Part shown: positions 46,486 through 54,457 of the stretch, in pieces
Position numbering within the stretch: position 1 is the first letter of the stretch
Layout: every line of letters starts with the position of its first letter
Position numbers and translations under genes: made by a program
Assembly: GCA_947364365.1 (NCBI GenBank)
Contig: CANASP010000004.1
Location: 62,001 to 126,000 of the forward strand
From: an uncultured Alistipes sp.
GTDB taxonomy: Bacteria > Bacteroidota > Bacteroidia > Bacteroidales > Rikenellaceae
Length of the DNA stretch: 64,000 nucleotides
Reading direction: 5' to 3'
The notes under the pieces: generated by a model
Databases searched by the model: none
What the model was told of the DNA's origin: nothing
What the model saw: only the letters and a program-made list of their open reading frames with translations

Positions 46486-46796
46486 CTTTATATTATCCTT
46501 CATTTAATATAAATAGATCTAAATTTACAAACAGCAAATACAACTAAAAGAGGCGCCAAAAAATTCCCTTATTAAAGGAGACTATCTCACACATTTTTCA
46601 CGTTACCATATCAATAACACCGAATTTTGATGAGTAATTGCCCTGCGCTGTTTCTGCGACAGAAAAATTGCAGGAATATCATTCATCACAATCTCCCTAA
46701 AGAATTCCGACATCCAGAGCCGAGCGATAGACGGAACGAAGTGAGGCGAATCTTGTGCGAAAGGTGCCGAAAATTCATTTTCGTGCACCATTGAGC

Positions 46797-46830
46797 ACAA
46801 AAAAAAGCGACGGACCGAAATCCGTCGCTG
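46797..46830 (-). terminator. tRNA-Thr (first copy) terminator
   Basis: On the minus strand AGCGACGGA-tttcgg-TCCGTCGCT followed by a run of T. Confidence 0.9.
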
Positions 46831-46840
46831 TCGCTCGTCG

Positions 46841-46915
46841 TGGGAGCTGAGGGATTCGAACCCCCGACCCTCTGCTTGTAAGGCAGACGCTCTGAACCAG
46901 CTGAGCTAAGCTCCC
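46841..46915 (-). tRNA. tRNA-Thr (TGT), first copy
   Basis: Cloverleaf on the minus strand, GGGAGCT acceptor. Anticodon arm TCTGC-CTTGTAA-GCAGA gives TGT. Identical to the copy at 47366-47440. Confidence 0.96.
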
Positions 46916-46931
46916 TTGCCTGTTGCGGGTG

Positions 46932-46963
46932 CAAAGATAAGACAAATAAATCACTCCGGCAAA
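46932..46963 (-). promoter_or_regulatory. Promoter of tRNA-Thr (first copy)
   Basis: TTTG (46960-46963), 20 bases, TATCTTTG (46932-46939) on the minus strand. Confidence 0.82.
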
Positions 46964-46983
46964 TCCGGAGCCCGATTTTTCGT

Positions 46984-47200
46984 TCATTTTTCGACCCGGC
47001 GCGAAAGCAGCCGCCAGCAAGCCGGCCCAAGGGTCCGCGAAGGAGGCAGGGAGAGCGGCTCCCCGGAAGCCGTGCGGGCCGCACGCAGCCTTCGCTCGAC
47101 AAAAGCGCGCAGCCCCCGTGCGGAGGGCGGCCCCGCGCAGTTCGAAAAGCCGCCGCCTCCGGCTGCGGCCCGCAGCCCGCAGCCCGGAGCGCACAGAAAC
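46984..47200. repeat. Degenerate palindromic repeat (copy I)
   Basis: GCAGCCCCCGTGCGGAGGGCGG and GGCTGCGGCCCGCAGCCC with several short GC hairpins look like a decayed repeat-family member inside the tRNA cluster. No gene is seen. Confidence 0.45.
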
Positions 47201-47201
47201 G

Positions 47202-47229
47202 AAAAAAGCAGTCGCGCAACCGCAACTGC
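47202..47229 (-). terminator. tRNA-Val terminator
   Basis: On the minus strand GCAGTTGCG pairs with the GCGACTGC side, followed by six T. Confidence 0.75.
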
Positions 47230-47242
47230 CTGATTCATGAAG

Positions 47243-47317
47243 TGGGAACATGCGGATTTGAACCGCAGACCTCCTGCTTGTCGAGCAGGCGCTCTAAACC
47301 AACTGAGCTATGCTCCC
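47243..47317 (-). tRNA. tRNA-Val (GAC)
   Basis: Cloverleaf on the minus strand. The anticodon arm CCTGC-TCGACAA-GCAGG gives GAC. Position 33, almost always T, is C here, which should be checked. The T arm is GGTTCAAATCC. Confidence 0.85.
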
Positions 47318-47325
47318 TTCATCAA

Positions 47326-47360
47326 AAAACCACCCACATTGCTGTAGGTGGCCTTTTTCG
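47326..47360 (-). terminator. Hairpin between tRNA-Thr and tRNA-Val
   Basis: CCACCTACA-gcaa-TGTGGGTGG and TTTTTTG on the minus strand. No separate promoter for tRNA-Val is visible, so read-through or processing must occur. Confidence 0.75.
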
Positions 47361-47365
47361 GATTG

Positions 47366-47440
47366 TGGGAGCTGAGGGATTCGAACCCCCGACCCTCTGC
47401 TTGTAAGGCAGACGCTCTGAACCAGCTGAGCTAAGCTCCC
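47366..47440 (-). tRNA. tRNA-Thr (TGT), second copy
   Basis: Same 75-base sequence as the first copy, anticodon TGT. Confidence 0.96.
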
Positions 47441-47456
47441 CAAAGAATGGCTCGGG

Positions 47457-47508
47457 ACTGCAAAGGAATCTTGCAACGGACATCCCCTGCGGGAGACCTC
47501 TTTGCAGT
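47457..47508 (-). ncRNA. Structured spacer between tRNA-Asn and tRNA-Thr
   Basis: ACTGCAAAG and CTTTGCAGT form a 9-bp outer stem enclosing a smaller TCCC/GGGA hairpin. It probably guides processing of the tRNA precursor; a separate function is not shown. Confidence 0.35.
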
Positions 47509-47542
47509 TTTTAAAGAACCTTATGCAACCCTTGCGCATTAG

Positions 47543-47616
47543 CGCCTGAACAAGGACTTGAACCTAGGACCCCATGATTAACAGTCATGTGCTCTAACCA
47601 ACTGAGCTATTCAGGC
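47543..47616 (-). tRNA. tRNA-Asn (GTT)
   Basis: Cloverleaf on the minus strand with acceptor GCCTGAA/TTCAGGC. The anticodon arm CATGA-CTGTTAA-TCATG gives GTT. First tRNA after the promoter. Confidence 0.96.
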
Positions 47617-47650
47617 TTTTCGAATCGGCCTCAGTGACCTTTTCGGAGTG

Positions 47651-47681
47651 CAAATATAGGGCAAAAATCCATCTCTCCAAA
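47651..47681 (-). promoter_or_regulatory. tRNA cluster promoter
   Basis: TTTG (47678-47681), 19 bases, TATATTTG (47651-47658) on the minus strand, upstream of tRNA-Asn. Confidence 0.83.
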
Positions 47682-47710
47682 ATTTTCGCGCATTTTTTTC
47701 AAAAAAAATA

Positions 47711-47718
47711 TAACTTTG
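47711..47718 (+). promoter_or_regulatory. -7 box, DUF1573 gene
   Basis: TAACTTTG, 17 bases before the ATG; divergent from the tRNA promoter. Confidence 0.65.
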
Positions 47719-47735
47719 TGCAACGGACATTCGCC

Positions 47736-48821
47736 ATGAAAACTTCGAGAAAGACATTTATCCTGCTGACAATCTTCGCATTGGCAGCTCTTGCGACGCC
47801 CCTGCGCGCCCAACTCGTATTCGAGCCCGCGGCGTGGGATTTCGGGGCGATCGACGAGCAGGCCGGGCGCGTCACCCACCGTTTCTCGGGCGAGAACCGC
47901 TCGGACCGGCCGCTGGTGATCCTCGACGTGGTGACTTCGTGCGGCTGCACCGTGCCCGAATTCTCGCGCCGTCCGATCCTCCCGGGCGAACGGACCGAGA
48001 TCGCAGTGACGTTCGACCCGCGCGACCGGCCCGGCACGTTCGAGAAGCAGCTCCACGTCTACTCGACCGAACGCGAACGGATCGCTACGCTCTCGATCCG
48101 CGGATCGGTCACGCCGCGCCCGCGCAGCCTCGCCGAGCGCTATCCGGTCGATGCCGGGGGCGGCGTGCGGCTGACCCATACGCTGTGCGCCTTCGCCTAC
48201 GTGCACCAGGGCGAGCGCGTGCAGAGCAGCATCGGGGTGGTCAACACGTCGGATCGGCCCGTCGCGCTGACACTGCTTCCGCAGCGCGAGAGCGGATGCC
48301 TCGAAGCGACGGCACCGCAGTATCTCGCCCCGGGCGAGGAGCGTTCGATCGACCTGGCCTACGAGGTCTCGAAGGAGCACCCCCGCTACGGCACGCTGCG
48401 CGACGCCCTGCGCATCGCGGTCGACGGGCGCCCCGGCGACCTATATATAACCGCCCACGCCATCGCCATCGATCCCGCCCCGGGAGCGCAGGAAAAACGC
48501 CCGACATCGGAAATATCCGAAAATTTCGTTAAATTTGGCGTCTTGAAACACGACGACGCCGTGGCCCGGCAGCGTCTCTCGCTCGCCAACACGGGGCAGG
48601 CCCCGCTGACGGTGCGGGCGGTGGAGTGCGACGGTGCGCTCGCGACGACGCTCGCGGCCGGCACGACGGTCGGCGCAGGGCGCGAAGTCGCCTTCGAGGT
48701 GACGTTCGACCCGCGACGGGCCGATCCGGGACCGGCGAGCGCCAACCTGGTGGTGGTCACCGACGACCCCGGACGGCCGATGCGGCGTATCCGCGTCACG
48801 GCGATCGTCGAGGCCGACTAA
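47736..48821 (+). CDS. DUF1573 domain exported protein
   Basis: A 361-residue exported protein with a signal peptide (residues about 1-26). The first domain (about 28-130) is DUF1573, an immunoglobulin-like fold, with the characteristic VVTSCGCTVPEF motif; a second similar domain lies at about 265-358 (LSLANTGQAPLTVRAVECDG). Such proteins are frequent in Bacteroidetes envelopes; their job is not known. ATG 47736 lies just after the promoter box. It is followed by the NfnAB-like pair with a 49-base gap. Confidence 0.88.
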   Translation: MKTSRKTFILLTIFALAALATPLRAQLVFEPAAWDFGAIDEQAGRVTHRFSGENRSDRPLVILDVVTSCGCTVPEFSRRPILPGERTEIAVTFDPRDRPGTFEKQLHVYSTERERIATLSIRGSVTPRPRSLAERYPVDAGGGVRLTHTLCAFAYVHQGERVQSSIGVVNTSDRPVALTLLPQRESGCLEATAPQYLAPGEERSIDLAYEVSKEHPRYGTLRDALRIAVDGRPGDLYITAHAIAIDPAPGAQEKRPTSEISENFVKFGVLKHDDAVARQRLSLANTGQAPLTVRAVECDGALATTLAAGTTVGAGREVAFEVTFDPRRADPGPASANLVVVTDDPGRPMRRIRVTAIVEAD

Positions 48822-48870
48822 GGCGCCGAACGGCCGCCGAGAGAAAAACAGAGAGAACCACACGAACGAG

Positions 48871-49752
48871 ATGTTTACGATTCTGGAAAAACGGAGCCTG
48901 GCCGAAGGGATCTGGCTCATGAAAATCAACGCCCCGCGCGTAGCGCACGCCGCGCTGCCGGGGCAGTTCGTCATCGTGCGCGCCACCGAGCGCGGCGAGC
49001 GCATTCCGCTGACGATCGCCGACTTCGATGCGGCCGAGGGGAGCGTGACGATCGTCACGCAGGCCATCGGCGTCTCCACGCGCAAGCTCTGCGCGCTGGA
49101 GGCCGGCGACGCGCTGGTCGACTTCGCCGGGCCGCTGGGACGCCCCTCGGAGTTTGTCTCCCTGCCGCTCGACGAGCTGCGCCGGCGCCGTTACCTCTTC
49201 ATCGGCGGCGGCGTGGGCACGGCACCGGTCTATCCGCAGGTCAAGTGGCTGCACGACCGCGGCGTCGAGGTCGACGTCATCATCGGCGCCAAGACGCGCG
49301 ACATGCTCATCTACACCGACGAGATGCGCGCCGTGGCCTCGCACCTGCACATCGCCACCGACGACGGCTCGGAGGGGTTCAAGGGGCTCGTGACCGCGCT
49401 GCTCGACGAGCTCGTCGCCCGAGGCGCCCGCTACGACGAGTGCGTGGCGATCGGCCCGATGGTGATGATGAAGTTCGTGGCGCTGGCGACGCGCAAGCAC
49501 GCGCTGAAGACCACCGTGTCGCTCAACGCGCTGATGGTCGACGGCACGGGCATGTGCGGCGCCTGCCGCGTGACGGTGGGCGGCAAAACGCGCTTCACCT
49601 GCGTCGAGGGGCCCGAGTTCGACGGCCACGAGGTCGACTTCGACGAGGCGATGCGCCGCCAGGGGATGTACCGCTCGGAGGAGCAGCGGCGCGCGGCGAT
49701 CGAGGCCGAGCGCGCCGCGGGTCACGTATGTAGAATCGGTTTGGACAAATAG
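48871..49752 (+). CDS. Ferredoxin-NADP reductase subunit alpha (NfnA/SudB-like)
   Basis: A 293-residue flavoprotein with FAD domain (LPGQFVIVRATERGERIPLTIAD), NAD domain (FIGGGVGTAPVYPQVKWL) and a C-terminal 2Fe-2S site from MCGACRVTVGG and FTCVEGPEFDG. With the next gene it forms the two-subunit NADH-dependent ferredoxin:NADP oxidoreductase or sulfide dehydrogenase type complex of anaerobes. The gap to its partner is 3 bases. Which of these activities applies cannot be decided from sequence. Confidence 0.92.
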   Translation: MFTILEKRSLAEGIWLMKINAPRVAHAALPGQFVIVRATERGERIPLTIADFDAAEGSVTIVTQAIGVSTRKLCALEAGDALVDFAGPLGRPSEFVSLPLDELRRRRYLFIGGGVGTAPVYPQVKWLHDRGVEVDVIIGAKTRDMLIYTDEMRAVASHLHIATDDGSEGFKGLVTALLDELVARGARYDECVAIGPMVMMKFVALATRKHALKTTVSLNALMVDGTGMCGACRVTVGGKTRFTCVEGPEFDGHEVDFDEAMRRQGMYRSEEQRRAAIEAERAAGHVCRIGLDK

Positions 49753-49755
49753 ACT

Positions 49756-51156
49756 ATGGCGAACAAGATACCGCGCGTGCCGGTGCGCGAACAGGATCCG
49801 GCCCTAAGAGCGACCAACTTCGAGGAGGTCTGCCACGGATACGACCTGCGGGAGGCGATGCTGGAAGCGTCGCGCTGCCTCCGCTGCAAGAACCCCCGCT
49901 GCGTGGCCGCCTGCCCCGTGGGGATCGCCATCCCCGACTTCATCGCGGCACTGCACGCGGGCGACCTGCGCACGGCCGCCGAGACGATCGCCCGCGACAG
50001 CTCGCTGCCGTCGATCTGCGGCCGCGTCTGCCCGCAGGAAACCCAGTGCGAAGGGTCGTGCGTGCTGGGCATCAAGGGCGAGCCGGTGGCCATCGGCAAG
50101 CTCGAACGCTTCGTCGGCGACTGGAAACTGGAGCAGGACACCGCCGTCGATGCGGCCCCGCGCAACGGCCGCCGCGTGGCCGTCGTGGGCAGCGGCCCGG
50201 CGGGCCTCGCCTGCGCGAGCGACCTGGCCAAGATGGGCTACGAGGTGAAGATCTTCGAGGCGCTGCACAAGGTGGGCGGCGTGCTGGTCTACGGCATCCC
50301 CGAGTTCCGCCTTCCGAAGGAGCGGATCGTCGCGCGCGAGATCGAAGAGGTGAAGAAGCTGGGGGTGGAGATCGAGACCGACGTGATCGTCGGCCGCACC
50401 CTGACCGTCGACTCGCTGCTCGACGAGGAGGGCTACGACGCCGTCTTCATCGGCTCGGGCGCCGGGCTGCCGCGCTTCATGGGCATCCCGGGCGAGAACC
50501 TCAACGGCGTGGTCTCGGCCAACGAGTTCCTCACACGCGCCAACCTGATGCACGCCTACGACGCCGAGTACGACACGCCGATCTATGTCGGCAGCCGGGT
50601 CGTGGTCGTCGGCGGCGGCAACGTGGCGATGGACGCCGTACGCACGGCGCGCCGCCTGGGCGCCGAGGCGACGATCGTCTACCGCCGTTCCGAGAAGGAG
50701 CTCCCGGCCCGCGCCGAGGAGGTCCACCACGCCCGCGAGGAGGGGATCGAGTTCCGCCTGCTCACGAACCCGGTGGAGGTGCTGGGCGACGAGCGGGGCT
50801 GGGTCCGCGGCCTGCGATGCGTGGAGATGGAGCTGGGCGAGCCCGACGCCAGCGGCCGCCGGTCGCCGGTCGAGAAGCCGGGCTCGGAGTTCGACATCGC
50901 GTGCGACGTGGCGATCATGGCGCTGGGCACCTCGCCCAACCCGCTGATCGCCTCGACGACCGCGGGGCTCGACACCACGCGCCGCGGCTGCATCGCGGCC
51001 GACGAGCTGGGCGCGACCTCGCGCGAGGGGGTCTTCGCCGGCGGCGACGCCGTGACGGGCGCCGCGACGGTGATCCTGGCGATGGGCGCCGGCCGCACGG
51101 CCGCCCGCGCGATCGACGAATACGTCCGCGCGAAGGCTGCGAAGAGCGCGGAATAG
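49756..51156 (+). CDS. gltA: NADPH-dependent glutamate synthase-like subunit (NfnB/GltA)
   Basis: A 466-residue FAD/NADPH flavoprotein. The N-terminal ferredoxin-like region has CLRCKNPRCVAACPVG and ICGRVCPQETQCEGSC, ligating two 4Fe-4S clusters. FAD loop VAVVGSGPAGLACASDLA and NADPH loop VVVVGGGNVAMDAVRTA follow. Annotated widely as glutamate synthase small subunit, but next to the alpha subunit it is more probably NfnB (inference). Terminator at 51177-51204. Confidence 0.93.
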   Translation: MANKIPRVPVREQDPALRATNFEEVCHGYDLREAMLEASRCLRCKNPRCVAACPVGIAIPDFIAALHAGDLRTAAETIARDSSLPSICGRVCPQETQCEGSCVLGIKGEPVAIGKLERFVGDWKLEQDTAVDAAPRNGRRVAVVGSGPAGLACASDLAKMGYEVKIFEALHKVGGVLVYGIPEFRLPKERIVAREIEEVKKLGVEIETDVIVGRTLTVDSLLDEEGYDAVFIGSGAGLPRFMGIPGENLNGVVSANEFLTRANLMHAYDAEYDTPIYVGSRVVVVGGGNVAMDAVRTARRLGAEATIVYRRSEKELPARAEEVHHAREEGIEFRLLTNPVEVLGDERGWVRGLRCVEMELGEPDASGRRSPVEKPGSEFDIACDVAIMALGTSPNPLIASTTAGLDTTRRGCIAADELGATSREGVFAGGDAVTGAATVILAMGAGRTAARAIDEYVRAKAAKSAE

Positions 51157-51176
51157 ACACAACGATACAACCTGCG

Positions 51177-51206
51177 AAAATCCGAAGCCTCCCGGCTTCG
51201 GATTTT
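51177..51206 (+). terminator. NfnAB operon terminator
   Basis: AAAATCCGAAGCC-tccc-GGCTTCGGATTTTC, then TTT. Confidence 0.9.
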
Positions 51207-51247
51207 CTTTTGGTGCCTTTTGAATTTGCCACTATATAATGCAGCGC

Positions 51248-51346
51248 GCAGCCAGCGGAGTGGTGCGACAGAAGCATTAGCCGACAGAGCAGCCCTCCGC
51301 CCGCCGTGGCTGCGGGCTGCCGCTCTTCGAGTCCTCTCGAAGAGCG
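51248..51346 (+). repeat. Palindromic intergenic repeat, copy D
   Basis: GCAGCCAGCGGAG, middle ending TAGCCGACAGAGC, AGCCCTCCGCCC, right arm GGCTGCGGGCTGC and an extended tail hairpin CGCTCTTCGA/TCGAAGAGCG. Close to copy A in its shortened left arm. Confidence 0.82.
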
Positions 51347-51441
51347 CCTTTTTCAACTAAAATTCATATTCGGCCTTCGCCAAAAGAGGCTGCGCCACGC
51401 ACGGTTCCCGATAGAGCCGCCGCTTATCCGGGAAACGGATT

Positions 51442-51533
51442 CAGCCCGTAGCCGGCGGAGGTGTAACGGAGGCTTTAGCCGACGGGCAACCCTCCGCCCG
51501 GGGGCGGCTACGGGTTGCCGGCTCTGCGAGCCG
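51442..51533 (+). repeat. Palindromic intergenic repeat, copy E
   Basis: CAGCCCGTAGCCGGCGGAGG, middle ending TTTAGCCGACGGG, CCCTCCGCCCGGGGG, CGGCTACGGG and tail hairpin CCGGCTCtgcGAGCCG. Second copy in the same convergent gap as D. Between and around them (51207-51646) no gene is seen. Confidence 0.88.
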
Positions 51534-51562
51534 TTATTTCCGAAGCACACAGAAACGAGACG

Positions 51563-51602
51563 TCCCGCCTCCCCCGAAAAGGGAGTGCGGGACATTTTTT
51601 TC
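51563..51602 (+). terminator. Orphan intrinsic terminator
   Basis: GTCCCGC-CTCCC stem with GGGAG-GCGGGAC, followed by ATTTTTTT on the plus strand, though no plus-strand gene ends nearby. It would stop transcripts crossing repeats D and E. Confidence 0.75.
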
Positions 51603-51646
51603 GGATAACGGAGCGAAAACCGGCCGGAAGAAAGCCCGCCGGCGCG

Positions 51647-52753
51647 TCAGAGACCGACGACCTCGGCCACGCGGTCGACGATGCGCTCGGGGTCGACGGC
51701 CTGCATGCAGCGGTAGTCGTCGTAGCGGCAGGGCTTGGCGCCGTAGCGCGAGCAGGGGCGGCACGCCAGGTCGGCCTGCAAGGCGTTGGCCGCGTCGCCG
51801 CCCCACCCCAGGAAGCCCAGGGCCGGGCAGGTGGCGCCCCAGACCGATACGGCGGGGGTCGCCGTGAGCGAGGCGAGGTGCATCGCCAGCGAATCCATCG
51901 TCACCAGGCAGTCCATCCGGGCGATGAGCGCGATCTCCTGGGCCAACGTCACCCGCCCGTGGAGCGCCACGACGTTGGGCCATTCGGCCTCGGCGGCGCG
52001 GGCGAAGTCGGCCTCGGCGCCTCCCCCGCTGTGGACGAAGACCCGCTCGCAGCGCGCGGCCAGCAGGCCGATCACCTCGCGCGCCCGCTCCTCGGGATAG
52101 GTCTTGCCCCGGTGGGCCGAAAAGGGGGCCACGCCGACCCACACGCCGCGCTTCTCACCCGAGAGCTCCTGCGGCAGCGCCACGGCGGTGAAGGGCGCGG
52201 CGACTTCGGCCCGCCGAGCGGCGACCGACACGGCGGACGACGGGGCGGCAACGGCCGGACCGACCGGCCCCGCCGGACACGGATCGTCGAACGAAAAGCC
52301 CAGACGGCGGAAGACATCGCAGTAGCGCAGGACGGTATGGCGCACGGGAGCGGCGCGCCACCCTTCGGCGATCACGCGCCGCTTCTCACGGCGCCCCTTG
52401 TCGATCGACGCCGCGGGGATGCCGTGCAGCCGCATCGAGGCGCAGAAGGCCTTCGAGCGCCACGTGCCGTGGACGTCGGCCACGGCGTCGACACCCCGCT
52501 CGCGCGCCACCGCCGCCAGGCGCCACATCCCCGCGAGCGAGCGCTGCGCACCCGACGGATCGACATCGAGAAAATCGACGTCGATCCCCGCGAAGAAGGG
52601 GCGGAACAGCGGCCTCGTGGCCACCGTCACGCGCAGGTCGGGCCATGCCGTCCGGAGCGCGCGCAGCGCGTGGGGCAGCATCGCCACGTCGCCCATGGCC
52701 GAGAGACGCAGCACCAGCAGATGCCGGGGCACGGCGACGTTATTTCGAGCCAT
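51647..52753 (-). CDS. Glycosyltransferase family 9 protein
   Basis: A 368-residue enzyme of the heptosyltransferase family, acting in lipopolysaccharide core synthesis at the inner membrane. N-terminal VLRLSAMGDVAMLPHALRAL, WVGVAPFSAHRGKTYPEERA and MDSLAMHLASLTATPAVSVWGAT are the GT9 blocks. The C-terminus has a small cysteine cluster (CRPCSRYGAKPC, CMQAV) seen in many Bacteroidetes members. It overlaps the DUF4254 gene by 14 bases, so they are coupled. Confidence 0.93.
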   Translation of the reverse strand: MARNNVAVPRHLLVLRLSAMGDVAMLPHALRALRTAWPDLRVTVATRPLFRPFFAGIDVDFLDVDPSGAQRSLAGMWRLAAVARERGVDAVADVHGTWRSKAFCASMRLHGIPAASIDKGRREKRRVIAEGWRAAPVRHTVLRYCDVFRRLGFSFDDPCPAGPVGPAVAAPSSAVSVAARRAEVAAPFTAVALPQELSGEKRGVWVGVAPFSAHRGKTYPEERAREVIGLLAARCERVFVHSGGGAEADFARAAEAEWPNVVALHGRVTLAQEIALIARMDCLVTMDSLAMHLASLTATPAVSVWGATCPALGFLGWGGDAANALQADLACRPCSRYGAKPCRYDDYRCMQAVDPERIVDRVAEVVGL

Positions 52754-53339
52754 ACAACACCGGATTGAGCGCCGGGTCGTTATACATTTTCATCTGTTTG
52801 TAGGTCTTCATCCGCTTGCGGCCCGCAGCGATGTCGTCGAGCAGCTCGTCGATCGACCGCGAAAGGTCGCGCCGCTGCTCGAGCAGCACGTCGAGTTTGC
52901 TCAGGCACGCCGCGCGGTGGTCGTCGCCGACTTCCGCGCGCTCGGTCTCGCAGCGCATGTGCCAAATCTTCAGCGAGAGAATCGACAGGCGGTCGACGGC
53001 CCAGGCCGGCGTCTCGGTATTGATGCGGGCATCGTCCCGGGGGGGGGTCTCGCGGAACCGCTCCATCAGGAAGGAGTCGATGTATTCGACCATGTCGGTG
53101 CGCTCCTGGTTGGAGCGGTCGATACGCCGCTTGATCGCCAGCGCCTCGACCGGATCGATCGCGGGATCGCGGATGATATCTTCGAGGTGCCACTGCACCG
53201 CATCGATCCAGCACTTGGCGTAGAGCAGCCGGTCGAACGGATCGTCGAAAGGGTTCTCCGCCGCACGGTCCACATCGTCGCAGAGGTGGTAATCGGCGAC
53301 GCAGCGGTCGAAGATCCTATTCGCATTTTCGCTAAACAT
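52740..53339 (-). CDS. DUF4254 family protein
   Basis: A 199-residue mostly helical protein of DUF4254, a family found in Bacteroidetes and often next to GT9 glycosyltransferases. NPFDDPFDRLLYAKCWIDAVQWHLEDIIRDP and RIDRSNQERTDMVEYID-type segments are visible; there is no signal peptide. A role in lipopolysaccharide synthesis is inferred from its partner. ATG 53339 is chosen because the promoter box lies 62 bases upstream. Confidence 0.85.
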   Translation of the reverse strand: MFSENANRIFDRCVADYHLCDDVDRAAENPFDDPFDRLLYAKCWIDAVQWHLEDIIRDPAIDPVEALAIKRRIDRSNQERTDMVEYIDSFLMERFRETPPRDDARINTETPAWAVDRLSILSLKIWHMRCETERAEVGDDHRAACLSKLDVLLEQRRDLSRSIDELLDDIAAGRKRMKTYKQMKMYNDPALNPVLYGSK

Positions 53340-53355
53340 GACAAGTCGGTTTGTG

Positions 53356-53385
53356 TTGTTATTTCGTGGGAAAGCGCTATCTTTG
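53356..53385 (+). promoter_or_regulatory. Glucosaminidase operon promoter
   Basis: TTG (53356-53358), 19 bases, TATCTTTG (53378-53385); 24 bases before the ATG. Confidence 0.83.
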
Positions 53386-53400
53386 CGCATAACCGGAAAA

Positions 53401-53430
53401 CAAAGATAATGAATATTTCGATAAAGGCAA
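53401..53430 (-). promoter_or_regulatory. DUF4254-GT9 promoter
   Basis: TTG (53428-53430), 19 bases, TATCTTTG (53401-53408) on the minus strand. The -33 element lies inside the divergent glucosaminidase gene. Confidence 0.78.
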
Positions 53431-54431
53431 GTCTCCTCGCGGCGATTCTCCTCGCGGCACTGCCCGCAGCGGCCCAGACGAACGGCCGCAAAGGCGCGAG
53501 AATGACACGCGAAGAGTATATCGACCGCTACAAGTCGATCGCCGTCGACCAGATGGAGCGCTACGGCATCCCGGCGAGCATCACCATGGCGCAGGGGATC
53601 CTGGAGTCGGACAGCGGCAACAGCACCCTCTCGCGCAGCTCGAACAACCACTTCGGCATCAAGTGCAAGAAGAACTGGACGGGCGACCGCGTCTACCACG
53701 ACGACGACGCCAAGGGCGAGTGCTTCCGCGCCTACCCGTCGGTCGAGGCGTCGTACCACGACCACGCCGAATTCCTCGACTCGCAGCCGCGCTACGACTC
53801 GCTGTTCGTCTACGCCTCGGACGACTACCGCAGCTGGGCCCGCGGGCTCAAGGCCGCGGGTTACGCCACGGCGCCCGACTACGCCCAGCGGCTCATCCGC
53901 ATCATCGAGGAGTGCGAGCTGCACCTGCTCGACAAGCCCGACGGCAAACGTCTCTACGCCTCGCGCAAACCCGCCTCGGCGGGCGACCCCGACGCATCGT
54001 TCTCGGAGCAGAGCAGCGTCACCGCCGCCGGCGACGCGACGGGACTCGTCGACCCCGACGACTACCGCGTGACGATCAACGCCCACCGCGGCTACAACGT
54101 CTACCTGACCAACGGCGTGCACTACGTCCTGGCCAAGGAGGGCGACACGTTCGAGCACCTGGGCGAAGTATTCCGCCTCTCGGCGCGCAACCTGCGCAAG
54201 TTCAACGACCTGAAGGACAAGCGCGCGCAGCCGATGCCGGGCGAGGTGGTCTACATCGAGCGCAAGAAGAAGCGCTGGGAGGGCAACGCCCGCCACCACA
54301 TCTGCCGCCAGGGCGAGACGGTCTATGCCGTGGGACAGTCCTACGGCATCCGCACGGCCTCGATCGAGAAGCTCAACCGGCTGCGCAGCGACGCCGTGCT
54401 GCGCCCCGGCGAGGAGATACGCATCCGCTAA
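53409..54431 (+). CDS. Glucosaminidase (GH73-like) with LysM domains
   Basis: A 340-residue exported peptidoglycan hydrolase. Signal peptide residues 1-22 (ending PAAAQ); glucosaminidase domain about 35-180 with GIPASITMAQGILESDSGNS, carrying the catalytic Glu, and NNHFGIKC. Two LysM-like modules follow near 235-280 and 295-340 (HHICRQGETVYAVGQSYGI) and bind the wall. ATG 53409 follows the -7 box. First of three genes with the next unknown protein and DPP-IV. Confidence 0.93.
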   Translation: MNISIKASLLAAILLAALPAAAQTNGRKGARMTREEYIDRYKSIAVDQMERYGIPASITMAQGILESDSGNSTLSRSSNNHFGIKCKKNWTGDRVYHDDDAKGECFRAYPSVEASYHDHAEFLDSQPRYDSLFVYASDDYRSWARGLKAAGYATAPDYAQRLIRIIEECELHLLDKPDGKRLYASRKPASAGDPDASFSEQSSVTAAGDATGLVDPDDYRVTINAHRGYNVYLTNGVHYVLAKEGDTFEHLGEVFRLSARNLRKFNDLKDKRAQPMPGEVVYIERKKKRWEGNARHHICRQGETVYAVGQSYGIRTASIEKLNRLRSDAVLRPGEEIRIR

Positions 54432-54457
54432 ACGCAAAAACACAGTATAGAGAATCT

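Larger units (their letters stand above)
45160..46790. other. AT-rich island
   Basis: Composition drops sharply from the GC-rich surroundings over about 1.6 kb, both in the three small genes and between them. No integrase, transposase or direct repeats were found, but tRNA genes lie on its right side. This suggests laterally acquired DNA. Confidence 0.75.
46219..46796. other. AT-rich gene-free stretch
   Basis: No convincing gene. It holds two copies of a 13-bp palindrome, TTCTTACTAAGAA (46297-46309) and TTCTTAGTAAGAA (46473-46485), and an orphan plus-strand TATATTTG box at 46450-46457. A 54-codon plus frame from 46630 and a 65-codon minus frame from 46800 are not supported by anything else. 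Confidence 0.55.

Noticed and set aside
46603..46800. 65-codon minus frame and 54-codon plus frame in the AT-rich gap
   Set aside because: They overlap on opposite strands, with no promoter, no recognisable motif and no distinctive composition to prefer either.
45160..47620. Integrated element with att sites at the tRNA genes
   Set aside because: No integrase was found and no duplicated tRNA 3' end was seen at the other side of the island; the two identical tRNA-Thr genes are both complete.
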